Assembly: GCA_026002045.1 (NCBI GenBank)
Contig: BOAV01000009.1
Location: 1 to 42,333, forward strand
Length of the DNA: 42,333 bases
Source of the DNA: Spirochaetia bacterium
GTDB lineage: Bacteria; Spirochaetota; Spirochaetia; Treponematales; Breznakiellaceae
Direction: 5' to 3'
The position numbers were made by a program, and so were the translations under genes. Positions 1-6,574 of this stretch are shown in pieces. Positions within the stretch are counted from its first letter, which is position 1; the number at the start of each line of letters is the position of its first letter. The notes below the pieces were generated by a model. The model had not been told where the DNA came from. It worked only from the letters and a program-made list of their open reading frames with translations, and ran no database searches.

Positions 1-165
1 ATAGCTCTTATTGATGTCCTTCTGTATCTCCAGGCAGGGCTGGGCCACGCCGGGGGTGTAGGCCAGGGAAAGCTCTTCCCTGTTCGTCAACTTCATCTTG
101 GCCCTTATGTCGAGCTTACCCTTCCATTGGTAATGCAGTTTCAGTGATTCTTCCGCGTAGTTCAT
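1..165 (-). CDS. NAD(P)-dependent malic enzyme, N-terminal fragment (runs off the window start)
   Basis: Only the first 55 codons are present; the gene continues beyond base 1. The residues match the start of bacterial malic enzymes, which oxidatively decarboxylate malate to pyruvate and CO2 in the cytoplasm. An early LHYQWKGKL segment is followed by LSLAYTPGVAQPCLEI (about residues 33-48), the conserved malic N-domain motif. The ATG at 163-165 is preceded by GGAG about six bases upstream. The catalytic Lys/Asp and NAD-binding regions are outside the window, so cofactor preference cannot be judged. The upstream side has a repeat fragment, a terminator and a three-hairpin element, so it is probably transcribed alone. 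Confidence 0.88.
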   Translation of the reverse strand, partial: MNYAEESLKLHYQWKGKLDIRAKMKLTNREELSLAYTPGVAQPCLEIQKDINKSY

Positions 166-205
166 TTGTCTCCATTCATGTCAGAGCGGGCAGGGCCTCC
201 CTCTT

Positions 206-234
206 GCTTTACCCCTTATCCGGCATATTGTCAA
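206..234 (-). promoter_or_regulatory. Possible sigma-70-type promoter of the malic enzyme gene
   Basis: Read on the minus strand, a perfect TTGACA box (complement of 229-234) is followed after 17 bases by TAAAGC (206-211), a poor -10 box. It lies about 40 bases upstream of the start codon. The -35 is good and the -10 weak, so this is tentative. Confidence 0.3.
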
Positions 235-276
235 GGCGGGATGTCCGCAGTGTCAACGACCAATTTGAGGAAATTT

Positions 277-310
277 TAACCACTAAGATCACAAAGGACA
301 CGAAGGAAGA
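277..310 (+). repeat. Single-arm copy of the AACCAC...ACACGAAGG intergenic repeat
   Basis: The segment begins TTAACCACTAAG and ends in two short AAGG-type units (ACAAAGG, ACGAAGG). It resembles one arm of the inverted repeats at 1354-1630, 29547-29661 and 30322-30399. No opposing arm is visible nearby, so it looks like a decayed or half copy. Confidence 0.5.
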
Positions 311-333
311 GGGGGAAAGAAGGGTTATTCTCA

Positions 334-364
334 AAAAAGCGGCCCCGCCAGGGAGCCGCTTTTT
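334..364. terminator. Bidirectional intrinsic terminator
   Basis: AAAAAGCGGC (334-343) pairs perfectly with GCCGCTTTTT (355-364), a 10-bp stem with an 11-base loop. The A/T-rich base of the stem gives a U-run on either strand. It lies downstream of the minus-strand gene at 498-974, beyond the three-hairpin element, and would insulate the malic enzyme gene from read-through. Confidence 0.75.
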
Positions 365-381
365 GCATTACGCTGATACTG

Positions 382-486
382 GACTTGTGAGAGAACCCGG
401 TTGGTTCTCTCACAAGTCTCACAAAATGCAGAGCATTTTGCATTTTTCAGCGGAAGTTATTCGATAACTGAAGTTATCGAATAACT
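382..486 (-). repeat. Three-hairpin intergenic element, copy A
   Basis: Read on the minus strand this is hairpin 3 (14-bp stem 455-468/473-486, loop TTCA), a TTCCGCTGAAAAA-like linker, hairpin 2 (8-bp stem 422-429/433-440, GCAAAATGC type), and hairpin 1 (16-bp stem 382-397/403-418, loop AACCG). Its order, loops and linker match copies B and C. The inner nine base pairs of hairpin 1 (GAGAGAACC with GGTTCTCTC) differ from both but remain fully paired. It lies 3' of the gene at 498-974. Confidence 0.85.
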
Positions 487-497
487 CTAATAAAAAA

Positions 498-974
498 CTA
501 GAACGCAAACCCGATCGTGCCCTGGAATTTCGGACCTACTCCAATAAGCAGAGGGAACCCCATATGCAAATCAAATAAAACTTCCCCACGGACCACCAGC
601 CCAAACCCGATCAAGTCTTTGAAATTATAACTGACCCCACCTCCGGCCGTAATGTCCACCCCGAAAGTAATAATAAACCCAAAATCAATACCGACCTTTG
701 GGTAAAGTGCAAGCCCAGGCACCCCCGCAAATTTAAAGTTATATTGACCGGACGCACCGGCGAAAAGCATACTGTCCAGTTTACTCTGATAACCAAAATT
801 GACTCCAATATCGAAATCTTTTATAGGGAAGAGAGCATAGGCATACACATCGCCATAGCCACCCGGCAATGGGAGATTAAAACCGCCGCCGCCGCCAAGG
901 CCAACTTCCACTGCGGAGACCGCCGAAACGCCCATGGCAATACATATCACTGCCGCTAAAAACACCTTCTTCAT
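498..974 (-). CDS. Small secreted, probably outer-membrane barrel-like protein
   Basis: A 158-residue protein of unknown function. Residues 1-21 form a clear signal peptide: MKK, a hydrophobic stretch, then VSAVSA before VEVGLGGG. The mature part is rich in Gly and aromatics, with alternating hydrophobic strands and a terminal FAF. This is typical of small outer-membrane beta-barrels in diderm bacteria, including spirochaetes. The ATG is preceded by AAGGAG seven bases upstream. It has its own promoter (1052-1081) and is followed by the three-hairpin element and a terminator, so it is likely monocistronic. I recognise no specific family. The barrel call rests on composition and the C-terminal aromatic residue only. 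Confidence 0.75.
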   Translation of the reverse strand: MKKVFLAAVICIAMGVSAVSAVEVGLGGGGGFNLPLPGGYGDVYAYALFPIKDFDIGVNFGYQSKLDSMLFAGASGQYNFKFAGVPGLALYPKVGIDFGFIITFGVDITAGGGVSYNFKDLIGFGLVVRGEVLFDLHMGFPLLIGVGPKFQGTIGFAF

Positions 975-1051
975 AACAAAACTCCTTATCCTGGGGCTTT
1001 AAAGTCCCCCCGACTTATTTATAAGCCCCGGCAACGCCGTTCGCTTTCTAA

Positions 1052-1081
1052 ATAATAAACAAATAGACAGAAAAGTGTCAA
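1052..1081 (-). promoter_or_regulatory. Sigma-70-type promoter for the 498-974 gene
   Basis: On the minus strand TTGACA (complement of 1076-1081) and TATTAT (complement of 1052-1057) are separated by 18 bases. The start codon is about 75 bases downstream, after a GGGG...CCCC partial palindrome in the leader and a good AAGGAG site. Confidence 0.6.
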
Positions 1082-1171
1082 TAGCCGGAAGGGGTGCATA
1101 CAGGGCTCCTGCATTTACTTTTTTAACTACAAAATTCACTCAGATCTGAGATATTTCTGAAAAAAAGGAAC

Positions 1172-1258
1172 AACCGCGAAGGCGACAAAGGCGCAAAAGG
1201 AAGAAAAAAGATACGATACGGGGTTATTCCCTTAGTCGCCTTCGGCACCTTTGCGGTT
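1172..1258. repeat. Imperfect inverted repeat, AACCGCRAAGG type
   Basis: The left arm starts AACCGCGAAGGCGACAAAGG at 1172. The complement of the right arm, ending at 1258, starts AACCGCAAAGGTGCCGAAGG. About 22 of 29 aligned bases agree over a roughly 30-base centre. No reading frame is supported. It is one of several related inverted repeats in the 740-bp gene-free stretch 975-1714. Apart from the promoter at 1052-1081 and these repeats, I see nothing in that stretch. Confidence 0.65.
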
Positions 1259-1353
1259 AAAATTCTTCAAATCCCGATGATTTCTCGGAATCTGAAAGTA
1301 AATGCAATAGCCCTGCCTTCCAGCAATTCTCATTTTGGATTAACCACCAAGAA

Positions 1354-1630
1354 TTTAACCACGAACCGCACTAACCTCACAAAAAAGAGCGGAATTTGAT
1401 GGTCCAGTGTTCTGTCCTAAACAGAAGACATAACCACAGAGGGCACAGAGGGAAGAGCACAGAGGACACGGAGAGTGAAGAAAATAAGGGAATTTGAAGT
1501 CTATTTAGTATTCTCTGTGCCCTCTGTGTAAATTCTCTGTGATCTCTGTGGTTATTTCTTAGTATTTTTTTATGTCATTTGAATTAGACAGAACACTAGG
1601 TTCGTGTTTTTCGTGTGGTTCGTGGTTAAA
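1354..1630. repeat. Three concentric inverted repeats (nested repeat element)
   Basis: The outer arms are 14/14 identical when paired: TTTAACCACGAACC at 1354-1367 with 1617-1630. Inside them AGTGTTCTGTC (1406-1416) pairs perfectly with 1587-1597. Inside that ATAACCACAGAG (1430-1441) pairs with 1544-1555, followed on both sides by further CACAGAGG-type units. The layout suggests one repeat element inserted into another. Reading frames through it give low-complexity peptides and are not credible genes. Confidence 0.8.
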
Positions 1631-1714
1631 ATGAGAATTGCTGCCTGCCTTCATCACCTTATTCCCTATTTCCGGGGAAAATGTTACAGTAAAAACAAGG
1701 AGAATAAACGCATT

Positions 1715-2155
1715 ATGAAAATAGCAATAGGCTGCGATCCAAACGCCACGGACCTGAAAGAAAAAATCAAGAAACTGATAGAGTCCCTGGGGCACCAGGT
1801 TACCGATTACGGCAGTGATGACGCCATTTACGCGAATGTGGCGATTGCGCTGGCAGCCGATGTGGCCGCCGGAAAGCACGACCGGGGCGTTTTGATCTGC
1901 GGCACGGGCATCGGGATGAGCATTGCGGCAAACAAGGTGAAGGGCGCTTACGCCGCACTCATCACCGATATCTATCAGGCGCAGCGGGCTTCCTTAAGCA
2001 ACAACGCCAATATCATTACCCTGGGAGCTTTTGTTACCGGCGTGGAATTGGCAAAGGCGCTGGTAAAGGAATATCTGTCCCTGACCTTTGATCCGGAGTC
2101 TTCAAGCGCCCCAAAGGTAAACCGTATTACCAAGTATGATAAAGAAGGAAAATAA
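1715..2155 (+). CDS. rpiB: RpiB/LacAB-family sugar-phosphate isomerase
   Basis: 146 residues, the usual size for the RpiB/LacA/LacB family, which interconverts aldose and ketose phosphates. The hallmark GVLICGTGIGMSIAANK (residues 58-74) holds the catalytic Cys62 and Thr64. Compared with E. coli RpiB from memory, two residues involved in ring binding or opening differ: Pro9 replaces His10, and Ser95 replaces His99. A phosphate-binding Arg (GSRVVG) is also replaced (GAFVTG). This fits an open-chain substrate such as a tetrose phosphate, as in erythrulose-4-phosphate isomerases, rather than ribose 5-phosphate. I chose the ATG at 1715 (AAGGAG upstream) because the longer frame reads back into the repeat. 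Three bases separate it from the transketolase genes. Confidence 0.85.
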   Translation: MKIAIGCDPNATDLKEKIKKLIESLGHQVTDYGSDDAIYANVAIALAADVAAGKHDRGVLICGTGIGMSIAANKVKGAYAALITDIYQAQRASLSNNANIITLGAFVTGVELAKALVKEYLSLTFDPESSSAPKVNRITKYDKEGK

Positions 2156-2157
2156 AT

Positions 2158-3039
2158 ATGGCTATTGGCAATGCGGATATTAAGGAGCTTGAATTAAGGG
2201 CAGCCAAATGCCGGCGCAATGTGGTACGCATGGTTCGTTCGGGCGGGGCGGGCCATATGGGCGGCGCAATGTCCTGCCTTGATATTGTTACCGCCCTTTA
2301 TTTCCACGCGATGAATGTTGATCCCGCAGAGCCAAAAAAGGAAGGCCGCGACCGGTTCATACTTTCCGCGGGTCATAAATGTATGGCTCAGTACGCCGCC
2401 CTTGCGGAGGCCGGTTTTTTTAACAAGGCCGAACTTGATACCTACGGCAAGTTGGGGACCCATCTGCCCGGGCACCCTGACATGAACAAACTTGCGGGTA
2501 TCGAGGCAAATACGGGCGCACTCGGCCACGGGCTTTCCATCGCCGTTGGTATGGCCCTGGGCCTTCGCGGTAATACTGCGGCAACTCCGCCGAGGGTGTT
2601 TGTGATCATGGGGGATGGCGAGCTGCCCGAAGGAAGCAACTGGGAAGCGGCGGCGGCGGCCGCTCATTACAAACTGGATAATTTGATTGTCTTTGTTGAT
2701 GACAACGGCCTGCAAATTTCAGGGCCCACAACAGAGGTGATGAACATGGAGCCGGTTGCGGATCGTTTTGCCGCATTCGGATGGAAGACAGCCGAGATAG
2801 CCGGTAACAGCATGGCCGAAGTTATTTCCCTTTTGAACAGGCTGCCCCTGGAAAAAGGAAAACCCTCCGCCGTCATTGCGCATACGACAAAAGCAAGGGG
2901 ATTGAGCTTTGCCGAAGGCAAGCTTGATTCCCACTACTGGAAACCGAAGGGAGAGGAACTTGAAAGGGCCGAGAAGGAACTGGACGAGGCGATACGCCGT
3001 TTGGGCGAGGGCATTGCTGCCAGAGGAGGCGTTGTATGA
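2158..3039 (+). CDS. Transketolase, N-terminal (ThDP-binding) subunit of a split enzyme
   Basis: The 293 residues match the N-terminal half of transketolase, which transfers two-carbon ketol units between sugar phosphates. The ThDP motif begins GDGELPEGSNWEA (from about residue 152) and ends in VDDNGLQ (about 180-186). GHMGGAMSCLDI near residue 32 and GALGHGLSIAVGMALG near residue 120 are family signatures. It lacks the pyrimidine-binding and C-terminal domains, which the next gene supplies; the two overlap by four bases (ATGA), so translation is probably coupled. Similar split pairs include general transketolases and apulose-4-phosphate transketolase (AptA/AptB). The substrate cannot be told from sequence. 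Confidence 0.9.
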   Translation: MAIGNADIKELELRAAKCRRNVVRMVRSGGAGHMGGAMSCLDIVTALYFHAMNVDPAEPKKEGRDRFILSAGHKCMAQYAALAEAGFFNKAELDTYGKLGTHLPGHPDMNKLAGIEANTGALGHGLSIAVGMALGLRGNTAATPPRVFVIMGDGELPEGSNWEAAAAAAHYKLDNLIVFVDDNGLQISGPTTEVMNMEPVADRFAAFGWKTAEIAGNSMAEVISLLNRLPLEKGKPSAVIAHTTKARGLSFAEGKLDSHYWKPKGEELERAEKELDEAIRRLGEGIAARGGVV

Positions 3040-3971
3040 TCGGTGATAAATCAGACCCCCGCAAAACCTTCGGAAAGGCGGTGTTTGAAGAGGCCCGCAG
3101 TAACAGTAACATTGTTGCGCTCTCCGCCGATTCAGGCGGTTCAAGCGGCTTGGGGGATTTTAAAAAAGAATTCCCCGATCGCTATTATGAATTCGGCATT
3201 ATGGAACAGGGTGTGCTTGGTATTGCAAGCGGTTTGGCGGCAACCGGAAGAATACCGGTATTCTGCGCAATAGCTCCCTTTGTTACTGCGCGGCCCTTTG
3301 AAATGTTCAGAAATGACATCGGCTATATGAAGCAGAATGTAAAAATTGTCGGGCGCAACAGCGGCATATCCTACAGCGATCTTGGTTCCACCCATCATAG
3401 CCTTGAAGATTTTGCCATTATCAGGATGATCCCGGGCGTTACGGTGCTGGCTCCCCAGGACCCGGGGGAAATTACTTCTGCGGTAAAGGCAATGCTGGCG
3501 ATGGACGGCCCAGTGTACATGAGAATCGGGAATAACCCGATACCGGAACTGTTTGAGGCGAAGCCCTTTACCATAGGAAAAGCATCTGTTTTGCAGGAAG
3601 GCAGTGATGTGGCAATAATCAGCACCGGCGCCCTTACCGGGGCGGTGTTACAGGCGGCGGAACTGCTGCGTTCCCAGGGCATCAAGCCCCGCATCATCGG
3701 TATGCCCACGGTTAATCCGATTGATCGGGCCGCTGTTGTCGACTGCGCTAAAATCTGCGGCTGTATTGTTACTGTTGAAGAGCACTATGTTGCAGGCGGT
3801 CTCGGTACGCTGGTGCAGGAAGTTGTCGGCGAAGAGTTTCCGGTAAAAGTAAAGAAGCTCGGCATTCCGCATACCTATGCCACAAGCGGTCCCTATGATG
3901 AACTTTTGGCCTACTACGGCCTTGACGCCGCCGGTATCGCAAAGAGTGTTGAAGGTTTTGTAAAAGGCTGA
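3036..3971 (+). CDS. Transketolase, C-terminal (pyrimidine-binding) subunit
   Basis: The 311 residues cover the pyrimidine-binding and C-terminal domains of a split transketolase. FGIMEQGVLGIASGLA contains the Glu (residue 57) that activates ThDP. The segment HHSLEDFAIIRMIPGVTVLAPQDP is typical of the family, and a C-terminal domain follows (roughly residues 185-305). Its start overlaps the upstream subunit by four bases. With the preceding isomerase it forms a compact sugar-phosphate shuffling operon. The operon ends at a three-hairpin element facing the convergent cupin gene. Confidence 0.9.
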   Translation: MIGDKSDPRKTFGKAVFEEARSNSNIVALSADSGGSSGLGDFKKEFPDRYYEFGIMEQGVLGIASGLAATGRIPVFCAIAPFVTARPFEMFRNDIGYMKQNVKIVGRNSGISYSDLGSTHHSLEDFAIIRMIPGVTVLAPQDPGEITSAVKAMLAMDGPVYMRIGNNPIPELFEAKPFTIGKASVLQEGSDVAIISTGALTGAVLQAAELLRSQGIKPRIIGMPTVNPIDRAAVVDCAKICGCIVTVEEHYVAGGLGTLVQEVVGEEFPVKVKKLGIPHTYATSGPYDELLAYYGLDAAGIAKSVEGFVKG

Positions 3972-3983
3972 CAGGGATAATAG

Positions 3984-4071
3984 AGTTATTGAACAACAAC
4001 CATTAAAAAACGCAAAATACGGAGTATTTTGCAGGACTTGTTCGGCAACTAACCGAGTTGCCGAACAAGTC
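3984..4071 (+). repeat. Three-hairpin intergenic element, copy B (hairpin 3 half missing)
   Basis: Hairpin 2 is GCAAAATAC (4012-4020) with GTATTTTGC (4024-4032). Hairpin 1 is a perfect 16-bp stem 4035-4050/4056-4071 with loop AACCG. Its outer arm GACTTGT/ACAAGTC equals copies A and C, but its inner nine bases (TCGGCAACT with AGTTGCCGA) are unique and fully paired. Only the right arm of hairpin 3 remains (3984-3997), identical to the same arm in copy C. It lies between the convergent transketolase and cupin genes. Confidence 0.85.
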
Positions 4072-4125
4072 TAATAAAACAGCGATCACTCTATCAATGT
4101 GTTGAGTGAGTGAATCACAAAAAAA

Positions 4126-4461
4126 CTATTCTGTGATATCAACCATCAGCACCACACAGGGGTCACTGCCGGATACACGGCCGGTATGGCCCTTGCCGGT
4201 ATCCTGGGTCATGCGCAGCATACCGGGCTTACACAAAAAATCCTTGCCATCGGATGTTCCGATTTCAATTTCTCCGGATAAAACGATGATCAGCAATTTA
4301 CCATCCGAAGGATGCCAGTCCAGAAATGTTCCCGGCTGATGGATATGCAGCCGCCATGCTTTGGCCGGGGCCCACTTGGTCAGGGTTTCAATCATATTCT
4401 CCGGGATGGGTACTATTTGGGAGACCCCCTGCTCATCGGTAAACTGTTTAAATAGTTCCAT
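4126..4461 (-). CDS. Small cupin-domain protein
   Basis: 111 residues forming one cupin barrel. IHQPGTFLDWHPSDGKLLIIVLSGEIEIG (around residues 40-68) corresponds to cupin motif 1, with His and Asp in the usual metal-site region. FLCKPGMLRMTQDTGKGHTGR corresponds to motif 2. Single-domain cupins of this kind act as small-molecule sensors, isomerases or epimerases; the role here is unknown. It is the last gene of the minus-strand glycosidase operon, 34 bases after the GH42-type gene. Its strong GAGGAG site lies eight bases before the ATG. It may modify or sense the sugar released by the upstream hydrolases. Confidence 0.8.
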   Translation of the reverse strand: MELFKQFTDEQGVSQIVPIPENMIETLTKWAPAKAWRLHIHQPGTFLDWHPSDGKLLIIVLSGEIEIGTSDGKDFLCKPGMLRMTQDTGKGHTGRVSGSDPCVVLMVDITE

Positions 4462-4495
4462 AAAAAACGCTCCTCTCTGTCATTAATGATAAAAG

Positions 4496-6574
4496 TTATA
4501 ATACAAACTGTTTAACCTCACCAGCATTCAAACTAACAAGAACCGCAGAAATGCCGTCTGACTCATGGGTTTCATCTGAACTTAAGGAAATCAATTTTCC
4601 CTTTGTGCCGTCAAAATCAAGTACCGCCTTCGCGGCCTTTTCCGAACTGTTCAGCAGAATAAGAATCCGTTTGTCAGCGCTGATCATTTCCCGCAGCCGA
4701 AGTTCACCATCGGGATTACTCAAATGAATTCCCGTAAAGAGTTTTTGCGGCAGTAGATCATGGAGGTAGTTCAGATTTTTTTTCAATGGTTTGGTCATGT
4801 AGCGCTGAAAGAAGGTAGTGCCGATACGGATCGCCGTTCCCTTCCCATAGCTGTTGCGCAGAATAACCGGGGCGCCTTCCGCATCACGGGCAAGAACCTC
4901 TCCGGAGCCTGGCTTAAAACTTATACGCAGGAACCAGCCTTCGGGCATATATTTACCATCGTTCAGTTCAAATGTATTTGGATCGGAAATGATGTCATAC
5001 AGAACACCGCCGAAGATACGATCCAGTACATCCTTGCTTTTTGGGGGATCGGGGATAAAGCCGTATTTATTTTTCATGGCAAACATGAAGTCGGCGATAA
5101 GAGTGCCGCCGTTTTTTACAAAACCATCCAGCGCCCCGTACAGTTTTTCTTCCGCGCCCATGCAGGACGGGGCAACCAATACGGCATTGGAGGGAAGCTC
5201 GCCGTTTATTATCTTTTCCTCACTGATAAACTTTACCGTTAAGCCTAAATCGCTTAGCATCTGGTACGCTCCGCACATACCGTCGGGAGCGTACATGGTA
5301 TTACGGGGACTGTTCGGATCATCAGGGGGATTCCTCACGAAGCCGACAGTACCGCCCTCCCATTCCGCGAGCTGCCAGCTCAAAGTAGAATACAAAATAT
5401 AGACATCCGGATCTTTCGGCTTTGCCGCATCAAACAGGGCCTGGTGTTTTTTGATAATATCGGTGATTTTGGTTAGTTCATCCAGGCGGTACGTGGAGGT
5501 ACCGTCCGCGCCGGAAAGGCTCCATTCATAGGGTTCATGTCCGGACTTCCGCCAGTTAAGTACCCAGTAGATCACCCTTGATGCGCCTGAGCCGATTGCC
5601 TCCCAGGTATAATGCTGAATATCTGCTGCGCTGGGGGTCAGGGTAAGATGCCCGGTCATGATGGTAGGTCCTGCGTGCATCTCGGTTACTTCGTAAAAGC
5701 CATTGGGGTCCGGCGTGGCGCTCTTGATGATATCGCATTGATAGGCAATGTATTGGTGAAACTTGTAGGGACTTTGAATAATACGCATGGCATTATGGGG
5801 AATATGATTTGAAAGCCCGAGAAAATCCGCTTCTTTAGCATCTTTCCATGGGTCCTGTCCCCATGAAAGCATGTTCAGTCCTGTATTATGAGGGTTCACG
5901 TAAATAGGATGCACCTTGTCTTTTTTGCGAATAGTATTGTAAATATCCCGCAGCTTTTCACAGAGGTTATCCACCATAAAACGTTCCCAGTCCAGTGAAT
6001 TGGGGAGGTGTTTATGATTTTGAATTGCATTACCGGGCTTAAGTCCCACGGTCTCAAAGCTTTCCGACTGATTAAACCAGACTTTGTTGAGGTTTTCGAT
6101 TTCCTTATAGTGATCCTTAAGCCATTTGCGGAAGTCCCGGAGACTATTGGGGTTCTTTACCAGAGGACGGGTCGCTTCTTTCCAGCTTACCCAGGAATCC
6201 AGCGCCGGATGATCTGCGAAATGCCCGGCCACCTTTTCCACATAATCAAGTGCGATTGACCAGTATTCAGGATCATTCAAGTCGCCGAAATTTGCAAAAT
6301 AGTCTGTGAGGTTCATCCAACCGGGAGGGTTTACCGCCCACATGGTACCCACAATTTTCATGCCGCATTTTTCTACTTCATCAAAGATGGCGTCATACAC
6401 CGTGAAGTCCCATACATCTTTACGGGGGTTGATGATATCCCAAAACAAAAATACCCGTACAATACGAAGCCCCGCATGATGTGCCTTGCGAACCCATCCC
6501 CGTAGCTCTTCCGGCGTATCGCCCTTGTTCACGTAAATCTGCACGCCGATTTCCAGATCCCTTTTCAGTTCCAT
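4496..6574 (-). CDS. GH42-type glycoside hydrolase (beta-galactosidase-like), copy 1
   Basis: 692 residues with GH42 architecture. An (alpha/beta)8 barrel (about 10-370) is followed by a Rossmann-like trimerisation domain (about 385-590, beginning PDVYILYSTLSWQLAEW) and a small C-terminal beta domain. Glu298 in the EVTEMHAGP segment fits the nucleophile. Glu133 in SWVSWKEATRP lies where GH42 enzymes have the acid/base, but the Asn that normally precedes it is Lys132. With no signal peptide, it should act in the cytoplasm on imported oligosaccharides. The ATG directly follows the stop of the next glycosidase gene, with GGAGGAG upstream. It shares many segments with copy 2, such as VRVFLFWDIINP, so the two are paralogues. 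Confidence 0.85.
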   Translation of the reverse strand: MELKRDLEIGVQIYVNKGDTPEELRGWVRKAHHAGLRIVRVFLFWDIINPRKDVWDFTVYDAIFDEVEKCGMKIVGTMWAVNPPGWMNLTDYFANFGDLNDPEYWSIALDYVEKVAGHFADHPALDSWVSWKEATRPLVKNPNSLRDFRKWLKDHYKEIENLNKVWFNQSESFETVGLKPGNAIQNHKHLPNSLDWERFMVDNLCEKLRDIYNTIRKKDKVHPIYVNPHNTGLNMLSWGQDPWKDAKEADFLGLSNHIPHNAMRIIQSPYKFHQYIAYQCDIIKSATPDPNGFYEVTEMHAGPTIMTGHLTLTPSAADIQHYTWEAIGSGASRVIYWVLNWRKSGHEPYEWSLSGADGTSTYRLDELTKITDIIKKHQALFDAAKPKDPDVYILYSTLSWQLAEWEGGTVGFVRNPPDDPNSPRNTMYAPDGMCGAYQMLSDLGLTVKFISEEKIINGELPSNAVLVAPSCMGAEEKLYGALDGFVKNGGTLIADFMFAMKNKYGFIPDPPKSKDVLDRIFGGVLYDIISDPNTFELNDGKYMPEGWFLRISFKPGSGEVLARDAEGAPVILRNSYGKGTAIRIGTTFFQRYMTKPLKKNLNYLHDLLPQKLFTGIHLSNPDGELRLREMISADKRILILLNSSEKAAKAVLDFDGTKGKLISLSSDETHESDGISAVLVSLNAGEVKQFVL

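Noticed and set aside
144..467. 107-codon plus-strand frame over the malic enzyme start, terminator and hairpin element
   Set aside because: It runs through an intrinsic terminator and two palindromes and encodes no recognisable protein.
1172..1630. Possible CRISPR array because of repeated short units
   Set aside because: The units are degenerate, inverted and unevenly spaced, with no spacers of constant length and no cas genes in the window.
1604..1714. N-terminal extension of the RpiB-family gene
   Set aside because: It reads through the right arm of the nested repeat; the family start and an AAGGAG site fit the ATG at 1715.
1559..1879. 106-codon minus-strand frame encoding NHEPHEKHEP-type peptide
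   Set aside because: The peptide is a translation of the AACCACGAA inverted repeat plus antisense of the isomerase gene.
2158..3971. Apulose-4-phosphate transketolase (AptA/AptB) as a firm call
   Set aside because: Split general transketolases look the same by eye, and no apiose isomerase or apulose kinase gene is in the window; kept only as a possibility.
3984..4071. Simple terminator between convergent genes
   Set aside because: It could end transcription, but the same three-part structure occurs between divergent genes at 10321-10438, so it is listed as a repeat family.
4760..5402. Overlapping plus-strand frames of 160 and 182 codons inside the first GH42-type gene
   Set aside because: They are antisense shadows of a strongly supported gene; no ribosome sites or domains.
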